DNA of 16,792 nt from an uncultured Pseudogracilibacillus sp. (GCA_937960785.1 CALGOZ010000029.1:1-16792), one strand, 5' to 3'; counted from the first letter of the stretch, positions 1 to 7,503 are shown. The notes: generated from the sequence alone by a model not told the origin. Numbers and translations: made by a program.

Positions 1-146
1 GCGCACCTGAAATTGATGAGAAGTGTGTTTTCGTGTGCGCTGGCTGTTCTAGCGCACCTGAATTCGGTGAAAAACGCATTTTCGAGTGCGATAGAACGTC
101 TCACGCACCTGAAATAGGGAAAAGTTTTATTTTCAAGGGCGCAAGG
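1..146. repeat. Three tandem 51-bp palindromic repeats
   Basis: Near-identical units begin at 1, 52 and 103 with GCGCACCTGAA (ACGCACCTGAA in the third). Each ends about 40 bases later in a TTTTC...GTGCG-type sequence that pairs with its start. In unit 1, bases 1-12 pair with 29-40 with one mismatch and one G-T pair, giving a 12-step hairpin with a 16-base loop. Spacers of about 11 bases separate the units. The third unit is degraded on its right arm (AAGGGCGC). There is no open reading frame in them. The array touches the window edge, so more copies may lie upstream. Function unknown; it may be a dispersed intergenic repeat family or a multi-hairpin transcript end of the gene to the left. Confidence 0.8.
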
Positions 147-228
147 AACACTTAATACCTTATAACCTCCTCTATTTTTTTCCACTATAGCAAATTATTA
201 TATTGAAAATCTAAACTGTTTCTCTAAC

Positions 229-373
229 TGTTGATAAACTGATAATGAAAAGTGGATAAAAGTGATGAATTGTGAGCTGAATGTGGATAAAAAGAGGTGT
301 GTGTGTACAGTATCACAATATTCGTGGAAAAGTGACAAAAGTTATCCACAATCTGTGCACAACCTCTGGATAA
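229..373. promoter_or_regulatory. Cluster of DnaA-box-like 9-mers
   Basis: Two perfect matches to the DnaA box TTATNCACA are present: TTATCCACA at 342-350 (plus) and its complement TGTGGATAA at 282-290. One-mismatch versions lie at 229-237 (TGTTGATAA), 251-259 (AGTGGATAA), 354-362 (TGTGCACAA) and 365-373 (TCTGGATAA). An AT-rich stretch (about 150-225) lies just upstream. This resembles an origin or a DnaA-binding cluster, but dnaA, dnaN and rpmH are not in view, so a DnaA-titrating or DnaA-regulated site upstream of ddh is more likely than oriC. Binding is inferred from motif matches only. Confidence 0.55.
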
Positions 374-423
374 GTACGTATGTTCTTATTTGTCGAAATG
401 TGAACTCTTTTGTACTTGAACCG

Positions 424-452
424 TTGAACTTTAAAATAAAAAAGGATACGAT
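424..452 (+). promoter_or_regulatory. Probable promoter of ddh
   Basis: TTGAAC at 424-429 and TACGAT at 447-452 are separated by 17 bases, each matching 4 of 6 positions of the sigma-A consensus. Transcription would start near 459, leaving a leader of about 35 bases before the ddh ATG. A moderate match only. Confidence 0.4.
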
Positions 453-494
453 GAAAGAAACAAGATTCGAAACTTACGTTATAGGTGGGATATT

Positions 495-1475
495 ATGTCA
501 GAAAAAATTAAAGTCGGTATTATCGGATATGGAAATTTAGGTAGAGGGGCAGAAGCGGCCATTAATCAGCAAAAAGATATGGAATTAGTCGCTGTTTTTT
601 CTCGTCGTGGACAAGTCGATACAATCGATCCGAAAGTACCATCTTTACATATTGACGAAGTAGAAGCATATAAAGAAAAAATTGATGTGATGCTCTTGTG
701 TGGAGGCTCGGCTACAGATTTACCAGAACAGACACCGTATTATGCCCAAATGTTTAATACGGTCGATAGCTTCGATACTCATGCGAAAATTCCTGAGTAT
801 TTTGCATCAGTTGATGAAGTAGCGAAGGAAAATGGCACATTAAGCATTATCTCCGTCGGTTGGGATCCTGGTCTATTTTCGATTAACCGAGTGATGGGAG
901 AAGCGGTTTTACAAGAAGGTGAGACGTATACCTTTTGGGGTAAAGGTTTGAGTCAAGGACATTCCGATGCTGTTCGTCGAGTCGAAGGAGTAAAGGATGG
1001 TGTGCAATATACGATTCCTTCAGAAGAGGCCATGGATCAAGTTCGTGCAGGTGAAAATCCTACCCTTTCAGCCAGCGAACGCCATAAACGTGAATGTTAC
1101 GTCGTGTTAGAAGATGGAGCTGATGCAAAGGAAGTAGAACATACAATTAAAACGATGCCTAACTATTTTGCGGATTATGATACGACTGTTCACTTTATTA
1201 CGGAGGAAGAATTACGTCGCGATCATCAAAAAATGCCCCATGGAGGCTTTGTCATCCATAGCGGTAAGACCGGCGCGGGAAATAATCAAGTTGTTGAATT
1301 TAGCTTAAAGCTAGAGAGTAATCCAGAATTTACGGCAAGTGTGCTCGTCGCTTATGCACGGGCAGCCTACCGACTTCATAAAGAAGGACAAGTCGGTGCA
1401 AAAACAGTCTATGATATCGGGCCAGGATATATCCATCCGGAGAACCCAGCCACATTACGTAAACGTTATTTATAA
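495..1475 (+). CDS. ddh: meso-diaminopimelate D-dehydrogenase
   Basis: This cytoplasmic enzyme reductively aminates L-2-amino-6-oxopimelate (tetrahydrodipicolinate) with NADPH and ammonia to meso-diaminopimelate. It gives a one-step route to the peptidoglycan and lysine precursor (EC 1.4.1.16). The 326-residue length is typical of the family. An N-terminal Rossmann motif G-I-I-G-Y-G-N-L-G-R-G is at residues 8-18. Family signatures follow: GSATDLPEQTP, TVDSFDTH, VGWDPGLFSINR, FWGKGLSQGHSDA, HKRECYVV and MPHGGFVIHSG. They agree closely with remembered Corynebacterium Ddh. The ATG at 495 follows AGGTGGG at 483-489. An upstream overlapping reading frame has no family match. ddh is patchy in Bacillaceae (B. 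subtilis uses the acetylase route), so its presence is informative. It appears to be a single-gene unit. Confidence 0.95.
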   Translation: MSEKIKVGIIGYGNLGRGAEAAINQQKDMELVAVFSRRGQVDTIDPKVPSLHIDEVEAYKEKIDVMLLCGGSATDLPEQTPYYAQMFNTVDSFDTHAKIPEYFASVDEVAKENGTLSIISVGWDPGLFSINRVMGEAVLQEGETYTFWGKGLSQGHSDAVRRVEGVKDGVQYTIPSEEAMDQVRAGENPTLSASERHKRECYVVLEDGADAKEVEHTIKTMPNYFADYDTTVHFITEEELRRDHQKMPHGGFVIHSGKTGAGNNQVVEFSLKLESNPEFTASVLVAYARAAYRLHKEGQVGAKTVYDIGPGYIHPENPATLRKRYL

Positions 1476-1496
1476 AAGATAGAACAAATTTTATGC

Positions 1497-1567
1497 TACA
1501 TAAAACGTCGTCATATTTTTCATAAATTAGGCATAAAGTAAAAATGAAAGACAGACGGCTTTATGTA
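1497..1567. other. Long imperfect hairpin downstream of ddh
   Basis: TACATAAA at 1497-1504 pairs with TTTATGTA at 1560-1567. Inside it GTCGTC...TTTCAT can pair imperfectly with ATGAAAGACAGAC, leaving a loop around 1522-1542. It lies between the ddh stop (1475) and the promoter at 1595. There is no clear T-run after it, so it would be a poor intrinsic terminator, though its position suits an end of the ddh message. Confidence 0.4.
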
Positions 1568-1594
1568 CTTATTGAGGGAATTTTTAGAAAATAG

Positions 1595-1628
1595 TTGACA
1601 TCTAATTTTTTATAAGGTAAAGTATAAT
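1595..1628 (+). promoter_or_regulatory. Promoter of the S-box methionine operon
   Basis: A perfect -35 TTGACA lies at 1595-1600. With a 17-base spacer the -10 is TAAAGT at 1618-1623 (4 of 6). A perfect TATAAT lies at 1623-1628 but is 22 bases from the TTGACA, too far for normal spacing. Either way transcription would start around 1630-1636, about 20 bases before the riboswitch. Confidence 0.65.
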
Positions 1629-1652
1629 GCACAATCAAATATGAATAATTAA

Positions 1653-1762
1653 TTCTTATCCAGAGAGGTGGAGGGACGGGCCCTATGAAACCTCGGCAAC
1701 AGACTTAGCAATAAGTACTGTGCCAATTCCTGCAAGCAACAAATGCTGAAAGATAAGAAGAG
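1653..1762 (+). promoter_or_regulatory. SAM-I (S-box) riboswitch aptamer
   Basis: The S-box core is plain. The P1 5' strand CTTATC (1655-1660) is followed by the conserved run from AGAGAGGTGGAGGGAC to GGGCCCTATGAAACC, then CGGCAAC and TGTGCCAATTCCTGC. The P1 3' strand GATAAG closes at 1752-1757. S-adenosylmethionine binding stabilises P1. The 3' side of P1 and the next bases, TAAGAAGAG (1754-1762), are complementary to CTCTTCTTA (1782-1790), the left arm of the following terminator. Without SAM this antiterminator can form and transcription continues into yezD, metI, yitJ and metE. With SAM, P1 holds it and the terminator folds. This is the standard S-box OFF switch, and the downstream genes fit it. 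Confidence 0.97.
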
Positions 1763-1780
1763 AACGGATGAATGTATACA

Positions 1781-1814
1781 CCTCTTCTTATTTTTGCATA
1801 AGAAGAGGTTTTTT
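1781..1814 (+). terminator. Riboswitch expression-platform terminator
   Basis: A perfect 10-bp stem, CCTCTTCTTA (1781-1790) with TAAGAAGAGG (1799-1808), has an 8-base loop and is followed at once by TTTTTT (1809-1814). It is the SAM-dependent terminator: its left arm is also complementary to the end of the SAM-I P1 region. Confidence 0.95.
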
Positions 1815-1832
1815 AATTTGAGAATACATTTC

Positions 1833-1928
1833 CTCCTTTCTTTCAGTACGGATGATGTTGCGAAAAATAAGTTCGGAAAAAGAACTGCGATGTCGTTTGT
1901 CCTTTGTTCGCAAAGAAATGAAAAGGAG
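1833..1928 (+). promoter_or_regulatory. Structured leader between riboswitch and yezD
   Basis: The 120-base leader after the riboswitch terminator has two possible folds. TTGCGAA (1858-1864) pairs perfectly with TTCGCAA (1907-1913) and encloses a small hairpin AGTTC/GAACT. CTCCTTT (1833-1839) is complementary to AAAGGAG (1922-1928), the ribosome site of yezD. These could tune translation, or the second pairing may be chance in a purine-rich site. Confidence 0.35.
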
Positions 1929-1937
1929 AGATGAGAA

Positions 1938-2093
1938 ATGGGGAAGTTGAGCAAAGAACAAGTTGCTCATTTAGAAAAAAGCTTGCGCTCACTCGAGTAC
2001 GGATCCATCTTAATTACCGTCCATAACGGGAAAGTGACGCAAATTGATACGACGGAAAAAAAGCGTTTTACAGCACAAGTTAAGCAAGCATAA
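1938..2093 (+). CDS. yezD: YezD family (DUF2292) small protein
   Basis: A 51-residue protein, MGKLSKEQVAHLEKSL..., with the core YGSILITVHNGKVTQIDTTEKKRF typical of the YezD/DUF2292 family (about 50-60 residues). These small proteins recur beside sulfur and methionine genes in Bacillaceae. Their biochemical role is not established. The fold implied is an N-terminal helix (residues 4-18) followed by two short beta strands around residues 24-38. There is no signal peptide, membrane segment or cysteine. The ATG at 1938 follows AAAAGGAGAG at 1921-1930. It is the first gene after the SAM-I riboswitch, so it should be made when SAM is low. The stop at 2091-2093 is only 10 bases before a large hairpin region. 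Confidence 0.85.
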   Translation: MGKLSKEQVAHLEKSLRSLEYGSILITVHNGKVTQIDTTEKKRFTAQVKQA

Positions 2094-2102
2094 ATAAATC
2101 GA

Positions 2103-2202
2103 AAACGTAAGTTGCTGACTAGACAACTAGAGGCACATACGTTTGTAGAAAAGTGTGACTATCAAACTCGCACGACTACAAACGGTGTGCCTCTTTTATT
2201 TT
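2103..2202 (+). promoter_or_regulatory. Candidate attenuator between yezD and metI
   Basis: A long hairpin pairs 2130-2148 with 2176-2193: GAGGCACA with TGTGCCTC and GTTTGTAG with CTACAAAC, split by a small internal loop. The loop itself holds a 6-bp helix (GTGTGA with TCGCAC). TTTTATTTTT follows, as in an intrinsic terminator. Upstream, AAACGTA (2103-2109) can pair instead with TACGTTT (2138-2144), extended by AGTTG/CAACT (2110-2114 with 2124-2128). This would break the terminator's left arm. The hairpin ends about 12 bases before the metI ribosome site, so no promoter fits behind it and metI must be reached by readthrough. No T-box or S-box core is seen. The effector is unknown. Confidence 0.55.
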
Positions 2203-2220
2203 TATGAAAGGAGAAGGAAA

Positions 2221-3342
2221 ATGACAGGACGATGTAAGAGAGAAACGTTCCTTGTACAGATGGGGAATCGACGCGATGAGGTCCATCGAGCGGTAAGTAC
2301 ACCAATCTATTTTTCAACGGCCTACCGTCATGAAACCCTTGGCTTACAAGACGGTTATGACTATATCCGAACGGGAAACCCAACGAGGGATGTGCTTGAA
2401 GAGGCAGTAGCCGAATTGGAAGGAGGAACAAAAGCCTTTGCAACTACTTCTGGAATGGCTGCAGTACAACTAGTATTTGCCAAGTTTAAAAAGGGTTCAC
2501 ACTTTATCTCTTCTCGGGATATTTATGGGGGAAACTTCAGACTCTTTGAAGTATTTGAGGAAAAGTACGGTTTTGAATTTACTTATTGGGATGGAAAAGA
2601 TGAAGCAGAGATCGTCGACTTAATTAGACCGAATACAAAAGCTATTTTTATTGAATCGCCGACAAATCCGTTAATGCAGACAGTCGACTTAAAGAAAATA
2701 TCAGCAATTACGAAAGTTCACGATATATTGCACATTGTAGATAACACTTTGTATACACCGTATATCCAGCGACCATTAGAATTAGGGGCTGATGTCGTGC
2801 TCCATAGTGCGACGAAATATTTAGCCGGCCACAATGATGTGCTTGCCGGGTTAGTCGCTGTCAAAGATGAAAAATTAGCGGAAGAACTTGCCTTTTTACA
2901 CAATTCAATTGGAGCGGTACTAGCACCATACGATAGTTGGAGTTTACTTCGCGGGATGAAGACACTGGCATTAAGGATGCGCCAACATGAGAAAAATGCC
3001 CGTCGCCTAAAAGCTTATTTAAAAACACATCCCCTCGTTACAAAGGTGTACTATCCGGGGCGAGGTGGCATGTTAAGTTTCGAAGTAGCAGATAGAAGGC
3101 TCGTCGAACCATTTTTACAATCGTTACAAATTTTTACGTTCGCGGAAAGTCTCGGTGGTGTCGAAAGCTTTTTAACGTATCCAATTACGCAAACTCATAT
3201 GGATATCCCTGAAGAAGTAAGGTTATCTTATGGGTTATCAGACCGATTGCTTCGGGCTTCTGTCGGTGTCGAACATCCAGATGATTTAATTTACGATATC
3301 GATCAAGCTTTAGCAAAAGCACAAGTAAAGGAGGGTGTATAA
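2221..3342 (+). CDS. metI: Cystathionine gamma-synthase / O-acetylhomoserine thiolyase
   Basis: A PLP enzyme of the Cys/Met metabolism fold-type I family. It joins O-acetylhomoserine with cysteine to form cystathionine; B. subtilis MetI can also use sulfide to give homocysteine directly. The 373 residues match B. subtilis MetI in length and in motifs: VSTPIYFSTAYRH, YDYIRTGNPTRDVLE, TTSGMAAVQ, ESPTNPLMQ, IVDNTLYTP, and the C-terminal FAESLGGVESF and TYPITQTHMDIPEE. The PLP lysine is K199 in HSATKYLAGHND. The ATG at 2221 is chosen because AAAGGAGAAGG (2206-2216) precedes it; an in-frame upstream ATG at 2155 lies inside the hairpin region. The stop is one base before the yitJ start, so translational coupling is likely. 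metC, the usual partner, is not next to it. Confidence 0.94.
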   Translation: MTGRCKRETFLVQMGNRRDEVHRAVSTPIYFSTAYRHETLGLQDGYDYIRTGNPTRDVLEEAVAELEGGTKAFATTSGMAAVQLVFAKFKKGSHFISSRDIYGGNFRLFEVFEEKYGFEFTYWDGKDEAEIVDLIRPNTKAIFIESPTNPLMQTVDLKKISAITKVHDILHIVDNTLYTPYIQRPLELGADVVLHSATKYLAGHNDVLAGLVAVKDEKLAEELAFLHNSIGAVLAPYDSWSLLRGMKTLALRMRQHEKNARRLKAYLKTHPLVTKVYYPGRGGMLSFEVADRRLVEPFLQSLQIFTFAESLGGVESFLTYPITQTHMDIPEEVRLSYGLSDRLLRASVGVEHPDDLIYDIDQALAKAQVKEGV

Positions 3343-3343
3343 C

Positions 3344-5179
3344 GTGGGACTTTTACAACGGTTAGAAAAAGAAGTGTTAATTGCAGATGGAGCGATGGGA
3401 ACTATTTTATATTCCCACGGGGTAGACCAATGTTTTGAACAGTTGAATTTGACCCATCCGGACCAAATCCAACACGTTCACGAAGCGTACATCCATGCGG
3501 GTGCTCAAATCATTCAAACGAACACATATGGAGCGAACTATATTAAATTAGCTCGTTACGGATTAGAAGATCATGTGAAAAAAATTAACACTGCCGGAGT
3601 ACAAATTGCAAAGAAGGCGAGTCGAGGCCGAGCATTCGTATTAGGAAATATCGGTGGGATTCACGGGGGGAAAGTATTAAACGAAAGCGAAGCTGAAATA
3701 AAACGTAGCTTCCGAGAGCAGTTATATAGCTTACTTCTCGAAGGGGTCGATGGACTTATTTTTGAAACGTATTATGATCTCGACGAATTAAAGACAGTTT
3801 TACAAATTGCTCGGGAGGAAACAGATATCCCGATTATTACGAATGTATCAATGCATGAACCAGGTGTATTAGAAAATGGTGTCACTTTACGGGAAGGATT
3901 AGCCCAATTAGAGGCACTAGGAGCAGATGTCGTCGGGGTTAACTGTCGCCTTGGCCCAGCCCAAATTGCCACGGCCCTAGAGAGCGTTCCATTACCTGAG
4001 AAAGCCTACTTAGCAGCTTACCCGAATGCCAGCTTACCAGCGTATCGGGATGGTGTTTTATATTATGAAAATGAACCGAGTTACTTTAAAACAGCAGCCG
4101 ATACACTACGGAAGCAAGGTGTTCGCCTCTTAGGTGGTTGTTGTGGAACGACGCCGGAACATATTCGGGCTCTAGCCGAAGGTGTCAAAGGAAAAAGACC
4201 AATTGAATCAAAGGTTGTGACACGAAAAGCGACAGTAACCGTCGCCCGAGAAATAAAACGAAAAGAAAAGCCTCTTCCAGATTTAGCGAAAGAAAAGCCA
4301 ACAATTATCGTCGAACTCGATGCACCGAAGCATTTAGATATTACTGAATATATTGAAGGGGCCCGAGCCTTGAAAGAAGCAGGGGTCGATGCTATTACAT
4401 TAGCCGATAATTCCTTGGCGACACCACGAATTAGTAATGTGGCAATCGCAACGTTATTACAGCAAGAAGGAATTCGACCACTTGTTCATTTGACGTGTCG
4501 GGACCGTAATTTGATCGGCTTACAAGCTCATTTAATGGGGCTTCATACGTTAGGGATTCATGAAATTTTAGCGATTACCGGTGACCCTACGAAAATCGGC
4601 GACTTCCCTGGAGCGACCTCCGTTTTTGATGTAAATTCTTTTAAATTAATCGAATTAATTAAAAAAGGTAATAAAGGAATTTCCTTTTCCGGAAAGTCAT
4701 TACGGGAAAAAACAGCCTTTAGCGTTGCAGCGGCCTTTAATCCGAACGTCGCTAACTTGGAACGAGCCGTTCAACGAATGGAGAAAAAGATTGAAAGCGG
4801 TGCGGATTATATACTTACACAACCGATTTATAATCCGGAAAAATTTGCTGAGCTAAAAGAGGCGACCCAGCATATCGATGTACCAATTTTCGTCGGTATT
4901 ATGCCTCTGACCTCCTCGCGCAATGCGGAGTTTTTACACAATGAGGTGCCTGGTATTACGCTAACAGAAAATGTGCGAAATCGGATGAAGCTCGTTGCTG
5001 ACGATAGAGCTCAATCAACAGCAGAAAGTATACAAATTTCTAAGGAACTTCTCGATGCTGCGTTAGAACATTTCCAATCGATTTATTTAATTACACCGTT
5101 CTTGCGCTATGATATCGTCGTTCCGTTAGTTAAATATATTCATGAAAAAACGAGTACAACAGCTTATACAGCTTTATAA
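3344..5179 (+). CDS. yitJ: Bifunctional homocysteine S-methyltransferase / methylenetetrahydrofolate reductase
   Basis: The protein has 611 residues in two domains. Residues 1 to about 290 are a homocysteine methyltransferase barrel: ADGAMGT near the start, QTNTYGANYIKL, and the zinc cysteines C201 (VGVNCRLGP) and C266-C267 (GGCCGTTPEH). Residues from about 318 to the end are a MetF-type FAD barrel that reduces 5,10-methylene-THF to 5-methyl-THF (VELDAPKHLDITEYI, LAITGDPTKIGDFPGA, ILTQPIYNPEKF). It supplies the methyl donor for MetE and can itself methylate homocysteine. The GTG at 3344 is chosen because AAAGGAGGG (3327-3335) is well spaced before it and the protein then begins MGLLQRLEKEVL like B. 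subtilis YitJ. An in-frame GTG at 3335 overlaps the ribosome site. No zinc ligand is missing. Confidence 0.95.
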   Translation: MGLLQRLEKEVLIADGAMGTILYSHGVDQCFEQLNLTHPDQIQHVHEAYIHAGAQIIQTNTYGANYIKLARYGLEDHVKKINTAGVQIAKKASRGRAFVLGNIGGIHGGKVLNESEAEIKRSFREQLYSLLLEGVDGLIFETYYDLDELKTVLQIAREETDIPIITNVSMHEPGVLENGVTLREGLAQLEALGADVVGVNCRLGPAQIATALESVPLPEKAYLAAYPNASLPAYRDGVLYYENEPSYFKTAADTLRKQGVRLLGGCCGTTPEHIRALAEGVKGKRPIESKVVTRKATVTVAREIKRKEKPLPDLAKEKPTIIVELDAPKHLDITEYIEGARALKEAGVDAITLADNSLATPRISNVAIATLLQQEGIRPLVHLTCRDRNLIGLQAHLMGLHTLGIHEILAITGDPTKIGDFPGATSVFDVNSFKLIELIKKGNKGISFSGKSLREKTAFSVAAAFNPNVANLERAVQRMEKKIESGADYILTQPIYNPEKFAELKEATQHIDVPIFVGIMPLTSSRNAEFLHNEVPGITLTENVRNRMKLVADDRAQSTAESIQISKELLDAALEHFQSIYLITPFLRYDIVVPLVKYIHEKTSTTAYTAL

Positions 5180-5208
5180 AAAAACTTTCAAATGGAGGAG
5201 TATGAAAA

Positions 5209-7494
5209 ATGACAAACATCATTAGTTCAAATTTAGGTTATCCAAGAATAGGTGAACAACGCGAGTGGAAGCGAGCGTTAGAAAGTTATTGGGATGGTGC
5301 GATTACAGAGGAACAATTAGAAGAAAAAACGACAGAAATTCGTCTCAATAACTTGAAGAAACAAAAAGAGCTAGGGGTCGACTTAATTCCGGTAGGGGAC
5401 TTCTCCCTTTATGATCACGTCCTCGATACAGCAGTAACCTTCGGAATTGTTCCGTCACGTTTTTCTTATGACGGAGGAGTCGTTGATTATGATACGTACT
5501 TTGCAATTGCACGAGGAAAAGATGACGCCGTTGCATCAGAAATGACGAAGTGGTTTAATACGAACTACCACTATATCGTACCAGAATTAAACGATGTAAC
5601 TCCTAAATTAGTCGAAAACCGAGCGTTACATTACTACGAAGAAGCAAAGGAAAAATTGCAAATCGATGGAAAGCCTGTTATTTTAGGCCCGATTACTTTT
5701 TTAAAACTATCGAAAGGTTATACCGAAGAAGAATTTGCTAGACTAGTAGATACCTTTATTCCTCTTTATGTCGAGCAACTGAAAGAACTAGAAGCAGCAG
5801 GAGCGACTTGGGTCCAAATCGATGAGCCAATTTTTGTAACGAAAGTAAGCGAAGAAACGTTACACCTAACGAAGAAAGTTTACGACACCTTTGCAAAGGA
5901 AGTACCAGGGCTAAAACTCCTCTTCCAAACCTACTTCGAGAAAATATACAACTATGCAGAAATTACCCAACTTCCTGTGGCTGGATTTGGGATTGACTTT
6001 GTCCATGGAGATTCTTTAGAGCAAATTCGTCAGTTCGGCTTCCCACAAGGAAAGACTTTAGCGGCCGGAATCGTCAATGGTCGAAACGTATGGCGGGCTA
6101 ACTTAGGAGAGAAGTTGACAATTTTAGAAACGTTAACCCAATTTGTAAAAGATGGAGATATAATCGTTCAACCATCATGTTCCTTGTTACATGTCCCTGT
6201 GACAAAAACATTAGAAGAAAAAATCGACCAAGTTATATTAGATGGCTTATCCTTTGCCGATGAGAAGTTAGACGAGATCGTCACATTAACGAAAGGCTTA
6301 CAGAAAGGGCGCCAAGCAATTAGTAGTGAGATTGACCTTGTTGATGAAGCCTTGGCGAAATTAAAAGATACCTACCGTTCGAACGATGAGGTTCGTAAAG
6401 AAACAGCTGCACTTACAACAGATGATGCAAAACGTAGTGAACCTTTCACCGAACGACTTGAACGACAAAAGGGACACTTCAATTTACCTTTATTGCCAAC
6501 GACTACGATTGGAAGTTTACCACAGACGCCAGAAGTTCGACGCACTCGAACGAAATGGCGCAAAGGTGAAATTACAAATCAAGAATACGAAACGTTCGTA
6601 AAGAGTCAAATTAAGAAATGGATTGAAATTCAAGAAGACCTCGATATCGACGTATTAGTTCACGGTGAGTTTGAACGAAACGATATGGTCGAATATTTCG
6701 GAGAAAAACTAGGGGGCTTTTCTGTCACTGAATACGGCTGGGTCCAATCGTATGGTTCCCGTTGTGTAAAACCACCGTTAATTTACGGGGATGTCACTTG
6801 GGATGGACCAATGACTGTGAAGGAAAGTGTCTATGCCCAATCGTTAACTAATCGTCCGGTTAAAGGAATGTTGACAGGACCGGTAACGATTTTAAACTGG
6901 TCTTTCGCCCACGATGCAGCTACCGATGAAGAAATAATGAACCAAATTGCCTTAGCTCTACAAAAAGAAGTAGCTGCCTTACAAGATGCGGGGATTAAAA
7001 TTATCCAAGTCGATGAACCAGCCTTACGCGAAGGATTGCCTTTAGATCCGGCAAAATGGGATAACTATCTAGAAGCAGCTAGTTATGCCTTTCGCCTAGC
7101 GACCGCAACAGCGCATGCAGATACCCAAATCCATACGCATATGTGCTATTCGCAATTCGAGGATATTTTCGAAGCAATCGATGCGCTTGATGCAGACGTC
7201 ATTTCGATTGAAACGTCCCGAAGCCATGGGGAGCTCGTCTCCACCTTCGAAGAAAACACATATAAAAAGGAAATCGGCTTAGGAGTATACGATATTCATA
7301 GTCCACGAATCCCTGCTAAGGAAGAAATCAAGAGTAATATAAACCGCGCTCTTCAAACGATTCCAGCAACTCAGTTTTGGGTTAACCCTGACTGCGGACT
7401 AAAGACTCGTAAAGAAACTGAGACGATTGAAGCTCTCAAAGTAATGGTTCAAGCTGCAAAGGAAGCCCGTGAACAATTAGAAGTAAAGCAATAA
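5209..7494 (+). CDS. metE: Cobalamin-independent methionine synthase
   Basis: This cytoplasmic enzyme transfers the methyl group of 5-methyl-THF triglutamate to homocysteine to give methionine (EC 2.1.1.14). The 761 residues are the usual length. The N-terminal barrel (about 1-355) starts SSNLGYPRIGEQREWKRALE and binds folate. The C-terminal barrel (about 430-755) carries the zinc ligands H644 and C646 (IHTHMCYSQF), E668 (ISIETSRSHGE) and C729 (NPDCGLKTR), each three residues on from E. coli His641, Cys643, Glu665 and Cys726. LPTTTIGSLPQTPEVR marks the start of the C-terminal barrel. The ATG at 5209 follows GGAGG at 5192-5196, 29 bases after yitJ. It is the last gene of the S-box unit, ending at a strong terminator. 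Confidence 0.97.
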   Translation: MTNIISSNLGYPRIGEQREWKRALESYWDGAITEEQLEEKTTEIRLNNLKKQKELGVDLIPVGDFSLYDHVLDTAVTFGIVPSRFSYDGGVVDYDTYFAIARGKDDAVASEMTKWFNTNYHYIVPELNDVTPKLVENRALHYYEEAKEKLQIDGKPVILGPITFLKLSKGYTEEEFARLVDTFIPLYVEQLKELEAAGATWVQIDEPIFVTKVSEETLHLTKKVYDTFAKEVPGLKLLFQTYFEKIYNYAEITQLPVAGFGIDFVHGDSLEQIRQFGFPQGKTLAAGIVNGRNVWRANLGEKLTILETLTQFVKDGDIIVQPSCSLLHVPVTKTLEEKIDQVILDGLSFADEKLDEIVTLTKGLQKGRQAISSEIDLVDEALAKLKDTYRSNDEVRKETAALTTDDAKRSEPFTERLERQKGHFNLPLLPTTTIGSLPQTPEVRRTRTKWRKGEITNQEYETFVKSQIKKWIEIQEDLDIDVLVHGEFERNDMVEYFGEKLGGFSVTEYGWVQSYGSRCVKPPLIYGDVTWDGPMTVKESVYAQSLTNRPVKGMLTGPVTILNWSFAHDAATDEEIMNQIALALQKEVAALQDAGIKIIQVDEPALREGLPLDPAKWDNYLEAASYAFRLATATAHADTQIHTHMCYSQFEDIFEAIDALDADVISIETSRSHGELVSTFEENTYKKEIGLGVYDIHSPRIPAKEEIKSNINRALQTIPATQFWVNPDCGLKTRKETETIEALKVMVQAAKEAREQLEVKQ

Positions 7495-7503
7495 AATAAA
7501 TGA

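Noticed and set aside
1..146. CRISPR array
   Set aside because: The units are contiguous 51-bp palindromes with similar 'spacers', only three copies, and no cas genes; this is a tandem hairpin repeat.
150..400. Chromosomal origin (oriC)
   Set aside because: The DnaA boxes and AT-rich stretch would suit it, but dnaA, dnaN, rpmH and gyrase genes are absent and the adjacent gene is ddh; kept only as a DnaA-box cluster.
262..540. 92-codon open reading frame upstream of and overlapping ddh
   Set aside because: It runs through the DnaA-box cluster and the ddh promoter, has no ribosome site or family resemblance, and overlaps the well-supported ddh start in another frame.
1649..1970. Several open frames on both strands over the SAM riboswitch and its leader
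   Set aside because: They cover the structured RNA and the yezD start, have biased low-complexity composition and no homology I recognise.
2103..2200. T-box or second S-box leader before metI
   Set aside because: Neither the T-box AGGGTGGNACCGCG core nor the S-box core is present, and the region is too short for either.
2155..2220. Extended N-terminus for MetI from the ATG at 2155
   Set aside because: The 22 extra residues lie in the hairpin and T-run, and the good ribosome site precedes the ATG at 2221, which gives the normal 373-residue length.
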